Shown: positions 12,266 to 24,704, counted from the stretch's first letter. The stretch is 64,000 bases of DNA from Sciurus carolinensis (GCF_902686445.1 NC_062216.1:12917084-12981083); one strand, 5' to 3'. Notes: generated by a model not told the origin, from the letters alone. Numbers and translations are program-made.

Positions 12266-12985
12266 AAAACTTCCTGCACTGTGACCTAGCCATTTCACTC
12301 GTAGGAATTCCAAGAGAAATGTTTCTGACACCTCTCAATGTTTGCACTTGCCTAGGAAGAATTTTCTACTATTTAAACAACTTGCAAAATTCTGGCTTAA
12401 ATAAAACTTTTAAGTGACAGAACAATTTCAAATGTCCTAATATACATGTAAACCTCAAGAAGATTATAATAAAAGTGCTTTGAGCTTATTTGATCATAGA
12501 ATCATTTTGTGGGAGAGGAGTATTGCAGAGGGCCTAATTATACACAATTTGACTTGAGAGATATTGGCTTAATGACATTATTATGGAAACATGCAAAACT
12601 GAGCTATATTTGTTGTAACACAGAACAATACAGCGAAACACAGTCAATATTCTAAATGCATAAGAATGGTTAATGTTTAAACAACGCATGCTGCATCATT
12701 TTAATTGAATAGTGTAGTCATAATACACACTTTAGAAAAATAATTAATGCAGAGGAAATGTTCATGACATTTCCTAATGTGAAAATCAGGCTATCAAGTT
12801 CTAAGTTTAGTACATCATGTCCTTTGGGGCATATATATGCATAGAAATATGTGTAGAATAAGAATTACCAAAATGTTAACAGGTACAATGGTTGACTCAT
12901 GATTATTTGTGACTCCAATTTCCTACCTTTGTTCATTTGTTTTTTTTTTTTTTTTTCTTTTAATGACTATAAATTGCCTCTCTTC
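12266..12985 (+). mobile_element. Old L1/HAL1-like 3' region, plus strand
   Basis: CCATTTCACTCGTAGGAATT followed later by CCAAAATGTTAACAGGTACA and a terminal T-rich tract resembles the sense 3' end of an ancient L1 or HAL1. It is highly diverged and has no coding frame. Confidence 0.5.
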
Positions 12986-14060
12986 TAGGAGTAATATTAT
13001 TTTTAAAAGTTCTTGCTAATGAGTTACCTTTTACATTTTGGTCAATTACTGTTGCCTGTGCCCCTCCCACCTCCTTTCATTTTCTGGTTTTTGTTTGTGG
13101 TCTCTGTTCATTTCTGTTGCCAATTGTTGGGATCACGACTGTGTTTATGAGTCTGTGCAGCTGTCCTTACTCTTTCAAGGTGACATTTAATATATGAATT
13201 TTTAAGTCAGACTTTATCATTGGCACAGAAAATAATACCCTTTTAGAGCATCTGCTGCATTTTAAAATGTGTATTCAGATAATATCTTTCCCCATTAATT
13301 ATTAACCCATAACTGAATGTGTTACATGACACTTGAACACTTCCTGGTTCTGAGGTCATTAAGTCATGTGAATGGCAGCCTAACAAGGTCTTAGACTCTT
13401 GGGCAAAATATCTATTTTTCAGCTCCTTCTGCCTTTTTCAGAGGTGTGGGTCTACTGTGCAGTTCTCTGAAAGCAATCACTGGCTTCCTTATTTTTTCTG
13501 TAAATGAAGTTGACTCTTCTCACAAGCCAGCCTTCCCTGTCTGACTCCAGCTTCCTTGACCTTGTTCTCATCTTAGTTCCTTATATTGTCCCTGCCCCAC
13601 GTCCTCATGCATACAACGTGCTTCAGACCCTTTCCACAGTTTACCTTCTCTGCACATAATGCTTTCTTGCCTTACCATGAAGAATATCCCTAGGTTCTCT
13701 GACACTGGAAAGCAATCTCATGAATGCCTCAGTTCCTAGTCACTTATAATGCAGGTTCCAAAGGATGATAGCTCTCCAGGAAGCTGTGGGGCTTATCCAC
13801 TGTGAGCCTCTCAGGCCCCAAAGACTTCCCTTCTCCACATCACGGATTCCAGCTTTTCTTCCTTCTTTAGTGACTGACCATTTCCTCTAACTTGGGTTTC
13901 TTCATGCCACAAGGCTCAGTCAGGGGACAAAGAGGACATCCCAGCCTGAAAGAGTAGCAAGGACAAAGGCACAGAAGAGGGAAAAGCACAGTGTGGAAAA
14001 CTTTTGGGTAGAACTGCAGCACAGCAGCTAATTTGGGTGGTAGTGGGACATCAGGACGAA
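12986..14060. other. Unassigned sequence
   Basis: No gene or repeat family is recognised. The minus-strand 112-codon frame 14205-13867 runs through the SINE A-rich tail at its start and is rejected as coding. Confidence 0.45.
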
Positions 14061-14065
14061 GAACT

Positions 14066-14222
14066 CCAGGGCAGCGGCAGAGCACTTGCTGAGCGTGTGC
14101 GAGGGCCCGGGTTCCATCCCTAGCACAAAAAAACCCGGAAAAAACCCCAAACCAAAACAAACAAACAAAACCCCCCAAAATCAAAGCCCCCAAAGCAAAA
14201 AACAAACCAAATCCAACAAAGA
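14066..14222 (+). mobile_element. ID-family SINE with long A/C-rich tail, plus strand
   Basis: GGCAGCGGCAGAGCACTTGC followed by GCGAGGGCCCGGGTTCCATC and CCTAGCAC is a diverged ID body, including the B-box-like GGGTTCCATCC. A long tail of A with C interruptions extends to about 14222. Confidence 0.8.
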
Positions 14223-15224
14223 GCTAGAGAGCCCCAAACAGCAAGAATCTTGTAGCCCATTCAGATGGATCCCTTGATCTTCTAAATGATCTTAAAACTC
14301 GACCATGTTCCTGTGTCAGTAACGGCTGGTGAGATACAATGAAGGGACTGGAGGCCGGCAGGGTCAGGGTGGGTGGTGTCAAGTGGGAGGCTCCCCGGTG
14401 GAAGGACAGTGAAGAGCTGATGTTTGATGGAGAGAGGGGGGTGTCACAGAGAGAAATTTAGGTAGGAACCTTGAAAAACAAGTTGGCAAGAGACAGAAAC
14501 CCAACTCCAGATCACTTAGTCGAGAAAAGAATTCATGGATATTAATAGATTTTGTGTCACCGTGAGTACTCCTTGTGTCTCATAAACAGTCGTTAGAACA
14601 TATTATGTGGGTAATTCATTAAGATTCAGAAATCGATGCATCTACAATTATATACACTTATGAGTGTTTCAAAATTCTATTATTCAAGCCTAGGAATCAT
14701 ATCATTCTTATTTTCTCACCATCATTCTTATTTTCTCACTAGGGCTCCTCCTAATTTGATTTAAAGACAGGTGTGAAAGACTTCCATTGCTCTGATACTG
14801 GTTCATTTGACCTGGTTTTTACTTTACATATTTTGATGTTGTTATTCAGCTTAAATTATTCCAGGAGTTTTTGTTTTTATCAAATAGAACAATGAAAAAT
14901 GGTAAAAAAAAATAATAAAATAACTTCTACCACAGGTCCTCCTTAGCAGTGTGGCATTCTCACGACAACCACTGTTCACTATTTCTTCTGGTTTAAACTA
15001 AAAAAACCTGAAGCCAGTCTGCTTCATAATCCACAAGTTGCCTCAAGCTTGCACCGACTCCAGATCTGTGTGTGTTTCTAGAAAGTTCTAGAACGTTCTT
15101 CCTCAGGTCTTCCCTTGGCTGCCTCCTCATTTAGGGGCAGGTCAAATGTCATTTATTCAAAGAAACCACTCCATCCTAAGCAGCTTCTGCCTTCCTCCTT
15201 CCCTTGCTCACTTTGCCTCGCTTT
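14223..15224. other. Unassigned sequence with a short tandem duplication
   Basis: No gene is recognised. At 14699-14740 the unit ATCATTCTTATTTTCTCAC occurs twice in tandem with a 20-bp period. Confidence 0.5.
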
Positions 15225-15420
15225 CTTGTCTTTAAAGAACATGCCGTGATCTGAAATCACCATCTTCCTGATAACTTGGCTCTTTAATGTCTATCCCACC
15301 AGAATGTCAGCTAAAGGCAACTAACCTGATCTCTCATCACATCGTCCGGGGACCTCAACACCTAGAAGAATAGTAGCCCCATCACTCGTTCTCCCTGGAT
15401 ACCTGTTGAGTGAACCAAAC
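15225..15420 (+). mobile_element. Possible L2 LINE 3' fragment, plus strand
   Basis: TTTAATGTCTATCCCACCAG, then ACACCTAGAAGAATAGTAG and CCTGTTGAGTGAACC, resembles the terminal L2 layout ('gcctggcacatagtaggtgc ... tgttgaatgaa'). It is very diverged. Confidence 0.45.
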
Positions 15421-15499
15421 GAAACTCTCACATGCTGAAGTTGAATTCCCTGTACGCCATGTTTTTGCCTTTGGACACTTGCACTGGCTGTTTCTGTTC

Positions 15500-15738
15500 C
15501 TCAGAATACTTTATTTTATTTTATTTTTTGATACCAGGGAATTGAATCCAAGGGTGCTTAACCACTCAGCCACATCCTCAGCCTTTTTATTTATTCTTTG
15601 TGTTTATTTTATTATCTCGCTAAGTTGCTTAGGGCCTCACTATGTGACTGAGGCTGGCTTTGAACTTGGGACCCTCCTACCTCAGTCAACGGAGCCTCTG
15701 GGATTATAGGCATGCACTGCCATGTCCAGTTCCAGAAT
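15500..15738 (-). mobile_element. Composite B1-ID (squirrel-type) SINE, minus strand
   Basis: Reading the plus strand, a (TTTTA)n tail is followed by the reversed ID-like half (GATACCAGGGAATTGAATCC ... CACTCAGCCACATCC). The reversed B1 half follows (CTAAGTTGCTTAGGGCC, GGCTTTGAACTTGGGACCC, GGGATTATAGGCATGC). The head-to-tail B1 plus ID structure is the dimeric SINE known from squirrels. A 99-codon frame crossing it is not a gene. Confidence 0.88.
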
Positions 15739-15889
15739 ATTTTTGCCCTAAATACCAGCTCTTTGAATATTTGTTTAAGTAAGTTCTCGATGAACCGTAC
15801 CTGAGCACCCCTCTTTAAAATCGAAAGCCCCTTTTTACATAGAAATCCGGTGACTTCGTCTTTCCACATCTGTCTCTCCTGAGATCACG

Positions 15890-16245
15890 TGTCACCTTTG
15901 GACCCTCCACGGTGCACCTGTTTGTTGCACTGTGCTGGATGTCTTTTCTGTACCCTCCAGACCCACTCTTCACATCTGTTTGCTCTGTACCCTAAAAGCT
16001 GACCTGTGAGCCCTTGAGCTCTCAGCAGGATTGTCATGCCCTGGTTCACTGCCCATGCAAGGTGACCTTGTCCTGCATCCAGGTTTCTGTAATGGCTTCC
16101 TTCCTCATCACAGGACTATTAATTATTGTTTGTTTCTCTGCGCTGTCATGGAAGCTCTATGAGATTGAGATTTTCTGTGTGTCGACTGCTGATGAGTCTC
16201 AGGCGCTCAGAACAGTGCCTGACACAGAATAGATATGCAAAACTA
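15890..16245 (+). mobile_element. Possible L2-like 3' end, plus strand
   Basis: CGCTCAGAACAGTGCCTGAC followed by ACAGAATAGATATGCAAAAC matches the final part of L2 ('agcacagtgcctggcacatagtaggtgctcaataaat'). The upstream portion is too diverged to delimit. Confidence 0.5.
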
Positions 16246-16254
16246 ATTGCTTTC

Positions 16255-16428
16255 CACGGGCACAGTGGCACACACCTGTAATCCCAGCAAGTTGAAAGCC
16301 AGCCTCAGCAACTTATTGAGTCCCTAAGCAATTGAGTGTGACCCTGTCTCAAAATAAAAAGGCTGGGGGACGTTGCTCAGTGACTGAGTGCCCCCCAGTT
16401 CAATCCCTGGTACAAAAAAAAAAATTTG
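16255..16428 (+). mobile_element. Composite B1-ID (squirrel-type) SINE, plus strand
   Basis: The B1 half opens GGGCACAGTGGCACACACCT with TGTAATCCCAGC (7SL/Alu-like A box region) and ends CCCTGTCTCAAAATAAAAA. The ID-like half follows directly (GGCTGGGGGACGTTGCTCAG ... TTCAATCCCTGGTAC) and ends in an A tail at 16417-16427. This is the sense-strand counterpart of the SINE at 15500. Confidence 0.92.
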
Positions 16429-16734
16429 CTGAATGTTTAATGATTATTGATTCTGTCCTTAGAAAACTGCAAGTTTAGTTTATTCTTTTTTCCCTAACCC
16501 CCCACATTTTGATAATTATATTATTATTTTAATTGTTCACTTGATTATCTTTGTAACTTTAATATGTTTAAAGATTCATTCATTATTCTATACATTTTAG
16601 ACAGTATTCTTTGATTTCCTATTATCTAGAATGAGAGGATGGGAACTGCTTCCATGTTCTCCAAATCTTTATCCATTTCACTTTTGTACTTTATAAGATT
16701 AAGTTCAATAATGTATCTCTCCTGGCTTCAGCTC
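16429..16734. other. Unassigned AT-rich sequence
   Basis: Nothing recognisable is seen. Confidence 0.4.
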
Positions 16735-17122
16735 TTTTCTAGCTTGCTAAGGCTGAGATGAAGTCCCACAGACTGGGTGATTTAAACGACAGACATTTAT
16801 TATCTCATGGTTATAGATACTGGAAATTCAAGACCAAGGTGTGTGCAAGCTTGCTCTCTCTTCGCAGCTGGCTTTTCCCTAGGGACTTTTATTCTGAGCA
16901 CCCATGACCCCGGTGTCTCTGTTGTGTGTCCAAATTTCCTTTTTTTGTGTGAATGTCAGTCAGATTGGATAAGGACCTCCCCTAAAAGCCTCATTTTAAC
17001 TTAGCCACCTTTTAAAAGGTTCTGTGTCCAAGTTCAGTCACTTTCTGAGGTGCCAGGGGATTAGGGATTCAACATGAATTCCGGGGTGGGGTGTCAGGGC
17101 ACAGTTCAGTCCGTAACAAGTC
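16735..17122 (-). mobile_element. MaLR-type LTR, minus strand
   Basis: CCCACAGACTGGGTGATTTA, GACATTTATTATCTCATGG and TTCAAGACCAAGGTG at the left, with GGATTAGGGATTCAACATG at the right, are the reversed 3' and 5' parts of an MLT1/MST-type LTR. Both ends are degraded. A 65-codon frame inside is not coding. Confidence 0.7.
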
Positions 17123-17161
17123 CCTGTGAGTTCTGCTGCATTTTGTGTACAGTTTGTTTCT

Positions 17162-17222
17162 AAAAGTTTAAAGCCAACATACAATATATTAAAAGTTTAA
17201 AGCCAACATACAGTATATTAAA
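17162..17222. repeat. Tandem duplication, 2 x 30 bp
   Basis: The unit beginning AAAAGTTTAAAGCCAACATA occurs twice with a 30-bp period and a single base difference in the visible part, so the duplication looks recent. Confidence 0.9.
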
Positions 17223-17710
17223 TCTTTAAATTATTCAGCTGTCATGGTAATGGATTACTTCCTCCCATTTCACAATCATGCTACATTTTAGTTACTTAAT
17301 TTTTGAAATGACTTCCCTTGATTTGTGGAGTACATAGAATATGCTAAATTCAACATTATTTTCCTTCAGCCTGGAGTGAGCATTGCCCAGTGGTTTCCTG
17401 GTGGCTAATACTTGAATTTAGTGGGATTTGTCATTCTTTGTAGGTAAAATTCTTTTCTCTCTTAGCTTTAGAATAATTTGTTCAGCTTTGAAGTTCTCAA
17501 ATCTTCTTTGGAGTTCACAAGGTCTTCTTTTCCTTCTTTCTCAGTTTCACATCTTTCTTCAGATCTAGGAAATTTGATACCCTCCTTTCTCTGTCCCTTC
17601 GGATATATGTTGCTTCCTAGAATTCCGGCCTGTGTCTCTTAATGCTTCTCTCACATTTTACATCTCTTTGTGTTTCCACTCTATGTTCTGCTGGATCTTC
17701 TGGACTTTTT

Positions 17711-18100
17711 CCTATGGTCTGAATGTTCATGTACTGGGAACATGGTCCCCAGTGCAGAAGTGTTGGGAGGCAGGACCTTTTGGAGGTCAGTGGGTCATGA
17801 GGGCTTTGCCTTTGGGAATGGATGGGTGGATCCGTGGACTTATTTGCTAATGTGTACTGCAGGAATGGCTTGGTTACTAGAGCGAGCTCTCTGGTACGCG
17901 TGTTCTGTCTCTCCGTGTGATGCTGTGTGCCATGTTGTCATACAGCAAGTAGACCCTCACCAAGAGCCAAGCAGGTGCTGGCACCATCTTGGACTCCTGG
18001 GCTTCCCAGCCTGCACAGCCATGAGCCAAACAAACCTCTGTTCTTTACACATTATCCAGTCTGTGGTATTCAATTGTAGCAGCAGAAGATGGGCTAAGAT
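17711..18100 (+). mobile_element. MaLR (MST/THE1-type) LTR, plus strand
   Basis: The sense LTR runs from TATGGTCTGAATG through GTGTTGGGAGGCAGGACC and GGGTCATGAGGGC to AGCCAAACAAACCTCTGTTC, then CCAGTCTGTGGTATTCAATT and GGGCTAAGATAAG. The 156-codon frame 17670-18140 reads through this LTR and is not a gene. Confidence 0.82.
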
Positions 18101-18850
18101 AAGTTATTTTCCAGTCTTTATATTGAGTTTTCTATTTTAGGTACTGCATTTTAAATTTCAAAGAGCAGTTTCATAAATACGATATCTATTTTGTAGTTAC
18201 CTTTTCTAAAGAATAATATGTTATGCTTTTTTATTAATATTAATAGAAAACTTTTCTTTGTATCACAAAAGTCATTTAGTAAGCTTTTACTACCTACATT
18301 TTTTCCTCTTATTTCTTTAATGTCAGAAAAATTTGGGAATTTTTGATTTTTTATTATTGCTTTAAAAATACCCTTAAAAGCAATTTCATACGGTTATATA
18401 TTTTCTTCAAATTCTTTTGATGATATACACAATACAACTTATTCATATGTTTTTGATTTAATTGTACATTTTGCTGTTTCCAATGCTCACTTTTAGTCCA
18501 TATCATAGCATATATTTCCTGGGCTTTAGTTATTTATGTTGACTTCTCACCATTCCTTTGTGAATAGTTTTCTTTTTTTCAGAAAAATTATATTTGTAGG
18601 CTATTTCCTGAGTCTTGCTTAGATGAGTGCTTTTCTGTTGCTTTCATGTCTAAATGACAAAGTGGCTGGTGTTCAAATTCCTGGGTCATGGTATTGTTTT
18701 TCACTCACAACCTTAAAGACATTAGTATAATCTGCTCCTTGGCAATTAGAGGGAAATGAGAGTCCAGCTTTACTTTTTTCTTCTAGTTGTCTGGATCCTT
18801 GTTTCATTATTTTTTTTTTCTTTATCTTTGAAGTGAAAAAAAAAATAAGT
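18101..18850 (-). mobile_element. Probable old L1-like sequence, minus strand
   Basis: T-rich sequence resembles reversed L1M 3' regions in style, and similar T-rich text precedes the LTR at 17300-17710, so the LTR may sit within it. No decisive motif is seen. Confidence 0.35.
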
Positions 18851-21814
18851 CACTAAGGTAAATCTAAATGTTAACATTCCTGATGTTCTGTCCCATAACT
18901 TGGCAGGTGTAGATCTTCAGCACAGGAAAACATTTCTTTCCTGCTGATTTTTGCTTCTGTAGCATGGATTCTGGTGTCTACTGAAACACTGAGGACCGTA
19001 TTTTAAATGATAGGCTGTTCCTCATACCTATTTTCTTTCTGATGGCTTTTACTACTAGTCTTTCTCAGTCTTCGGTGGAATTTCTCACCTTCGTCATCTG
19101 AGACAGAGTGCAGATTCTGTCCTTCCCTGCTTTCCGAGCCAGCTGGTTCCCATTCCATGCCAGCTCCTGGGTTTCCACTGGGGTCTCCTGGTCGTCCTAT
19201 CACCTCTCCTCTGGTCCCGGTTTGCTCCCCTGGGAGCATGAACAGTCGTGTACTTGCTTCTTTCTCTGCCTTCTGCAGCCTTCTTTCTCTGCCTCTTGTG
19301 CTGGGTCTTCCTCTTTTATTTTCCAGGCTCCTTTTATCTTTCAGGCTTCACTGTTCTTGGCTTCTTCATCTTTACATGAGAAAAGGTGCATTCTTTTCTG
19401 GTATTGGTTCTCCTCTGAGTAGCTTCTCTTTGGGTTCCAGAACTAGTCTAGCGGACACTGTTTTATTTGTACTATGCTATCCATTGCTGGGTTTCATGCG
19501 AGGACCTGGGCCACAGGCAACCCTGGCGGGGAACTCCTTGAAAATCCTCTTCTGCTCTGGGGTATTGAAACTGCTTCTGTTGTTTCCCTTAGTTCCGAGG
19601 GAGTCGATTCTGTGAGTTTTTGAGGCAAATTTAAAACCTCCTGCCTATCTCTCTTCAATCTAGGGGAGACAAGGTGGGGATCTCCCCCTCCTCCGGGCAA
19701 CACTGCAGGTGTTTCTCAGGAAGGAGAATTGTGCATTGTCCCTTGGCACCTGTAAGTCACGCTGGACGAGGAAGGTGACGAGGAAGGTGATACTTCTCAC
19801 ACATCCCTGTTTTCTGTATTGCCAAGTTTGTTGCACAGGTGACCGTGAAAAAGTTTCTAAACTCCTATGATTCTCAGTATGACTTTATCAAATAAAATGT
19901 CATCCCCTAAAAAGTCTGAAAGTCTCAGTGACAGGTCATAACGCAGGAGAAACTTACAATTGATTTTTACACGGAAAAAATTACAGTGTATGCTTCCAAG
20001 TTTCATTGAGAATCAAATGAGATTAGCCCGGGGCTGCACACAGTAAACTCGGGAATTCTAGCTCGTATCCACAGTGTGCATGTTTTTTTTTAATGCTATG
20101 TCTGTTCATATCACCATTATTGTAGGGAATGCATATTTAAGATGTTTGTTTGCCATGATGGAGTGTTGCCTGTGTTGGACCATCTCTAAATTCAAATGCC
20201 CTCTGCATGAGGCTTCAGAAAGATTGGAAGGTTATTTTGGATAGCACAGCCTCCATGAAGGAAGCTAATGTATTCTACCATCCAAAATCATCTTGTCCTA
20301 CCTTACTCATATCAATAACAAATCACTCAAGACAGCCAATGACGACAGTTATTAAATTATACGCAGTCATCCTCAAGGGCGACAAAGAGATTCAGGGGGA
20401 ATCCAAAATAAGCCTCCTTGCAAGCAAAATCATGGTGTTCTAATTCAATCTTCCATTTATGAGCTAGAAATACTTTTATGAGTAAACCTTTCGTTTATCT
20501 ATTATTTGGTTGCCTAGGGTTCATATAAAAAAATCAGGATAAATTCTTAACTGTTTCCCTTTACCAGTTTTTAAGATTATGATCTGCTTTTCTGTTTTCT
20601 TTCAAAGGAAAATCATTTATTATTAAATGCCATTATAAGTCTCTGATTTGGACTACAGATTTACAGACTTCAATCCACTGTGTTTTTATTCATGTCATAG
20701 CTGAAAGAAATGTCACCTACTTCAAAACAGATTGAGAATGACCAACAGCAAGACAGACTAGTAAGATTACTGAACTTTAAAGGGAAACTAGAAATCCTTT
20801 GGGAATTTAGGCAGACAAGCATTTGATAAATAAGTGGAAAATTAGATTATTGCTAGATTTTTCAATCTTAAGCCAGTATATATTTAAGACATTTCAAGGA
20901 ATAAAAATGTGGGTTAAAGAACTCATATCCAGCAGAACTTGCAAATACGAATGGTACCAACTGTAATTAACATACAAGAAATAAAGAAATGTTGTTTCCA
21001 TGAACTTTTTCCTAAAAAATCTACTAGAGAACATTTTAGATAAAAAGACTAGGGTGACATCAACATTAAGACAGATGCTGAGCATAAAACTTATGGTTAC
21101 CTTTAGAAATAAGTGTAAATGGAGTTAAAGTAAAGAGAAAATGCAGTATGACTGCTCTGGCCATGCTGGTCAGGTACAATGTTAAAAAAGGAAGATGGGA
21201 AGAACAAATGCTAGACTTTTAATTGGTTTTGGCAATTGGAACTCATTGTCTTAGCATCATCTTTCTGAAACTGGTTTTTATCAGCTGGGATAGAACAAAG
21301 GGGAATTCCAAGATTTTCTAATTTTGTCATCTTTTGTCCCTTGAGAAACAAGATTCTTTATATGGGAGAAAGAAAATACAGAAGCGAGTTAGGAAAGGGT
21401 AGGAAAATCCTTGTAGTTTGAAATTTGAAAATTGGAAAAAGAAATATTAGTATGAAGGAATAGAGCATCTTATCCTAAATATTCTTTTTTCCTCTTTTTT
21501 TTTTTTTTTCTCCATGTCTCTGCCTCTGCCTGTCTCTCTTCACCTATCTATATCTTTGCTCTGTCCTCTAAAAGGTCATAAAAATGACCAGTCATTTGCC
21601 AGTCCCTGGCATCAAGATTGTGGTCTTGAAATACTGTTTCCAACTGAATTGTCTATTTCCAGGTCAGGACAGGAAATGTATAAGATGAGTCCATAACATC
21701 TTATCATTACCAACAGCAGCCAAGCTGCCAAGACTACCAGATTTATGTCAAAAGGACACAGGAGCAAAAGTGAGGCGGTTTCCAGGGGCCCGAGTTGAGC
21801 CCGCAAGCCCTCGG
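18851..21814. other. Unassigned sequence
   Basis: I recognise no gene. Overlapping open frames occur at 19003-19703 on both strands (up to 152 codons), but these are serine/leucine- or charge-rich readings of a pyrimidine-rich tract without domain signatures. The frame 20207-20443 (78 codons) also lacks a recognisable domain. A 13-bp unit GACGAGGAAGGTG is duplicated near 19764-19790. A (T)n run is at 21493-21510. Confidence 0.4.
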
Positions 21815-22065
21815 TCCTTTCAGTTTTTTATTAGGAAAGGCTTCATACACAGAGCAAAGTGTGTGTCCCCATGGCCCCAATCCCAGATACCACGTTTGAC
21901 ACTTTGCTGATCTGGCTTTATCACACCCATCCAGCTCTCTACCCAGGAATCTTATGTTGTTTGATGCATTTCAGAGTAAATCATTGGTACCCTTCCTCCT
22001 AAATGCATCAACAGGAAAATGTCCACTTTTAAAACACAAAACCAGAAGTTAAACACAGAGGTGAC
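21815..22065. mobile_element. Probable old L1/HAL1 3'UTR fragment, orientation uncertain
   Basis: The segment around CACGTTTGACACTTTGCTGA, CATTTCAGAGTAAATCATTG and AAATGCATCAACAGGAAAAT resembles the HAL1/L1M4-type 3' region found in many mammals. It is diverged. Confidence 0.45.
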
Positions 22066-22605
22066 CTTAGTAACAGCCTGAGAGCTGGAACAAGCAAGTC
22101 TAATCAAGGCAGGGACTAAGGACAGCTGGAGACAAAGCTCACAACCTTGACAGTTGCCTGGGGCCGCTCAAGGCTGTGTTCCCTCTGCTCTCCAATCTCA
22201 GCCATTTATCTTCACACGTACAGGCTTTCCCGTTATCTCTGACTTCCTTGCTACCGGATCCTTTGTACGATGGGGTAGGAAGTTCTCCATACTGAATTTT
22301 TTACTTGGGATAAAGCAGCTGCCTCTATGTTAGGCTTCTAGTTTGTAACGACAGAGGGAAAAATCATCAGCACGTTGTTCTCTGAGACGCATTGTGACCC
22401 TTCGATCTGGAGAAAGTCGCCAGCAGTACCCCTGGAGCTCCCTCCTCCCTCTGCTTAGAGCTTTTTCATTAAGGAATTTGAGGGTGCTGCAGCCCCTGCT
22501 GGGAAAGCCCCTGCTCTCAGAGTCGCCTTGGCCTGGCTTGTTCCCGTTGGAAACTGTGTGTTTATACAGAACTGTGTGTAGGCTGCGATGTACACTATGC
22601 ATCTC
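22066..22605. other. Unassigned sequence, somewhat GC-rich at 22380-22560
   Basis: No gene is recognised. Open frames here extend into the CA repeat and owe part of their length to it. Confidence 0.4.
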
Positions 22606-22616
22606 ACACACACACG

Positions 22617-22653
<37 letters not shown>
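22606..22653. repeat. (CA)n microsatellite
   Basis: CACACACACGCACG followed by about 17 uninterrupted CA units. It creates long His/Thr and Cys/Val frames on the two strands that are not genes. Confidence 0.98.
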
Positions 22654-22657
<4 letters not shown>

Positions 22658-22919
22658 TCCAGAGTGAATCACCTATCAATCTACCCAAGCCGTTTTCCCC
22701 GGCTGCCTCTGCTAAAGGCAGACCATGATGAACTGATGAACTGTCCTCTCCACAGCTCCTTGTGGATGCTGGTCGGTTTCTAGTTTCCTTGCTTTGATCA
22801 AGGATTTGGGATCACGTCTCCATACCTTAGGGAAGAGCCAGAAGAATTCCGAGACACGGGCCTGCTAACTTTATAACATAGCCACAATTTAGGGGAATAA
22901 TTAAAAATTTCATTTCATC

Positions 22920-23262
22920 TTTTTTTTATTTTTGAAATTTAAAAACATTTACTTAACAAAAGAAAATGGTATACACTCATCATGCACATACCACATGTTG
23001 TTTTGAAATATGTACACACTGTGGAATAGTCAAGTTGAACTAATTAAGTGCCTCACGTACTTTGTTTTTGTGGTGAGAAAACCTGAAATTTGCTCTTGTA
23101 GCAATTTTCACAAATATAATGCATTGTTATGAACTGTGGTCACCATGTTAAACAACAGATCTCTCAAACTTATTCCTAACTAACTGAAATTGTGTACCCT
23201 TTGACCAATACCCAGTCCTATGTTTTACTTTTCAAGAACCATGGAGATTTTTAGGACTAGGT
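22920..23262 (-). mobile_element. Old L1 3'UTR fragment, minus strand
   Basis: ATACCACATGTTGTTTTGAA, AGTCAAGTTGAACTAATTAA, GAACTGTGGTCACCATGTTA and ACAGATCTCTCAAACTTATT are typical of the reversed 3'UTR of old L1 families. A related fragment starts at 24880. Confidence 0.65.
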
Positions 23263-24704
23263 TTCATACTGCAAACCTTGGACCCACCTGTATGTTTTGG
23301 TTATGACTTGAGTCCCTCATTCAGAGTTGGGGCACCCAGTTCTGGAGCATGGCATAGTTAGTACTTTACAGAGTTGAAGATCCTTAGTACTGAATATAAT
23401 GATATTATCTACCCAATGGAAGCTGTGGAGTTACTATTAGACAAGATTAAGCTTTGTTATCGTTAGTACTCACTCATGAAATGCAGAATATTTTGACACA
23501 AACATTTTAATACAAGCATTGTAATTACCATTATGCCATAGATGAATTTTTAAGACATCGGTTTCCAGAACAAATTTATTAAATCAACTTCATTCCTTAA
23601 CTCATTTTTTTAAAAAAAGAAGTCGAGCCATTTCCATTTTACATTTTCATTTTCATTTCATAAGATTAATTTAATCAGAATCAATTCTTTTCGATTTAAG
23701 TCTTAGCACTAGTGTTTCAGCCATCAATCAGATGTTACTCGCCCTGGCTTGCAGCCACTGGAGATTTTCTTTAGTGGCCGATACTTCTTCTAAAGATCCA
23801 ATAACTTTGAACAACTTTTGTGGATAGTAATTCATCCAGAATATATGATTCTTTGATCAATTTTTGCTCAGTTTTTAAAATTCAAGTTTTAACACATCAA
23901 TTTTGCATTTATTTCCCTAGTAATGTCCACCATGAATTAGATATGAAATTGACTTAGAGGCATGAGAATCTGCTAATCCCAGGAGCAATTCTGTGACAGA
24001 GATAGAGAAGCACACGCACAAAGAGATATGGGGGGACTAGGAGAGGGAGAACGGTGGGAGGAGGCAGGAGCAGGTGGTGGGAGAGGAGGAGAGAGAGAGG
24101 AGACGTGAAATAAGCTATTCTGGTGTTGGGAGCACTAGGCAAGGGCTTAGAGCGAGCTGTGCGCAGGTGGGGCATTCAGCATGCACAGGGAGGTGGGTGT
24201 GGTCTGCATTTAACCTGTGCATGCAAACATGATCAAGGAAGGAGGTGCTGGGCTGGTCCATCTTGGTTTAGAAGAGACCTGAGAAAGAGCAATAATTCAG
24301 AGTGCTTAAAAAATTGAGAGAGAGGGGAGAGACACATGTTAATTACTAGAAAACAACTGCAAATAATTTTTAATTTGAAATTGCTTATAATTTTAATTTT
24401 TGAGGGATGAGTGAAGGAGGTAGAAGAAATACATCTTTAAGATCCACAACATATTTCAAAGTCACCACCTCTCCTCTTTCTTCTTCTTTGTTTTTATTGC
24501 TGCATTGTAATGGTCAAAGTTCTGTAAACCGACAGATAATATTTATTTGTATATATTTATTAGTACAACATGAGGCTTTGAAGAAAATGTGTATTATGGA
24601 ATAGTTAAATCTAGCTGATTTAACAATTCTGCTATCTCACATGGATATCATTTTTGTGATGAGAACACTAAACATCTACGTTCTTTGCCTTTTTCAAGAA
24701 AATA
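23263..24704. other. Unassigned sequence with a purine-rich tract at 23996-24106
   Basis: The tract at 23996-24106 is almost entirely G and A (for example GGAGGAGAGAGAGAGGAGAC), a low-complexity or former microsatellite stretch. The minus-strand frame 24175-23954 is a reading of it. No gene is recognised. Confidence 0.5.

Noticed and set aside
17670..18140. 156-codon plus-strand frame
   Set aside because: It reads straight through a MaLR LTR, whose sequence explains it.
19003..19703. Mirrored 70-152 codon frames in a pyrimidine-rich stretch
   Set aside because: Low-complexity serine/leucine-rich translation on one strand and charged translation on the other, with no domain, splice structure or conserved motif seen.
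22330..22783. Frames of 77-129 codons on both strands
   Set aside because: Their length depends on the (CA)n repeat, which is open in several frames and gives Cys/Val and His/Thr runs.
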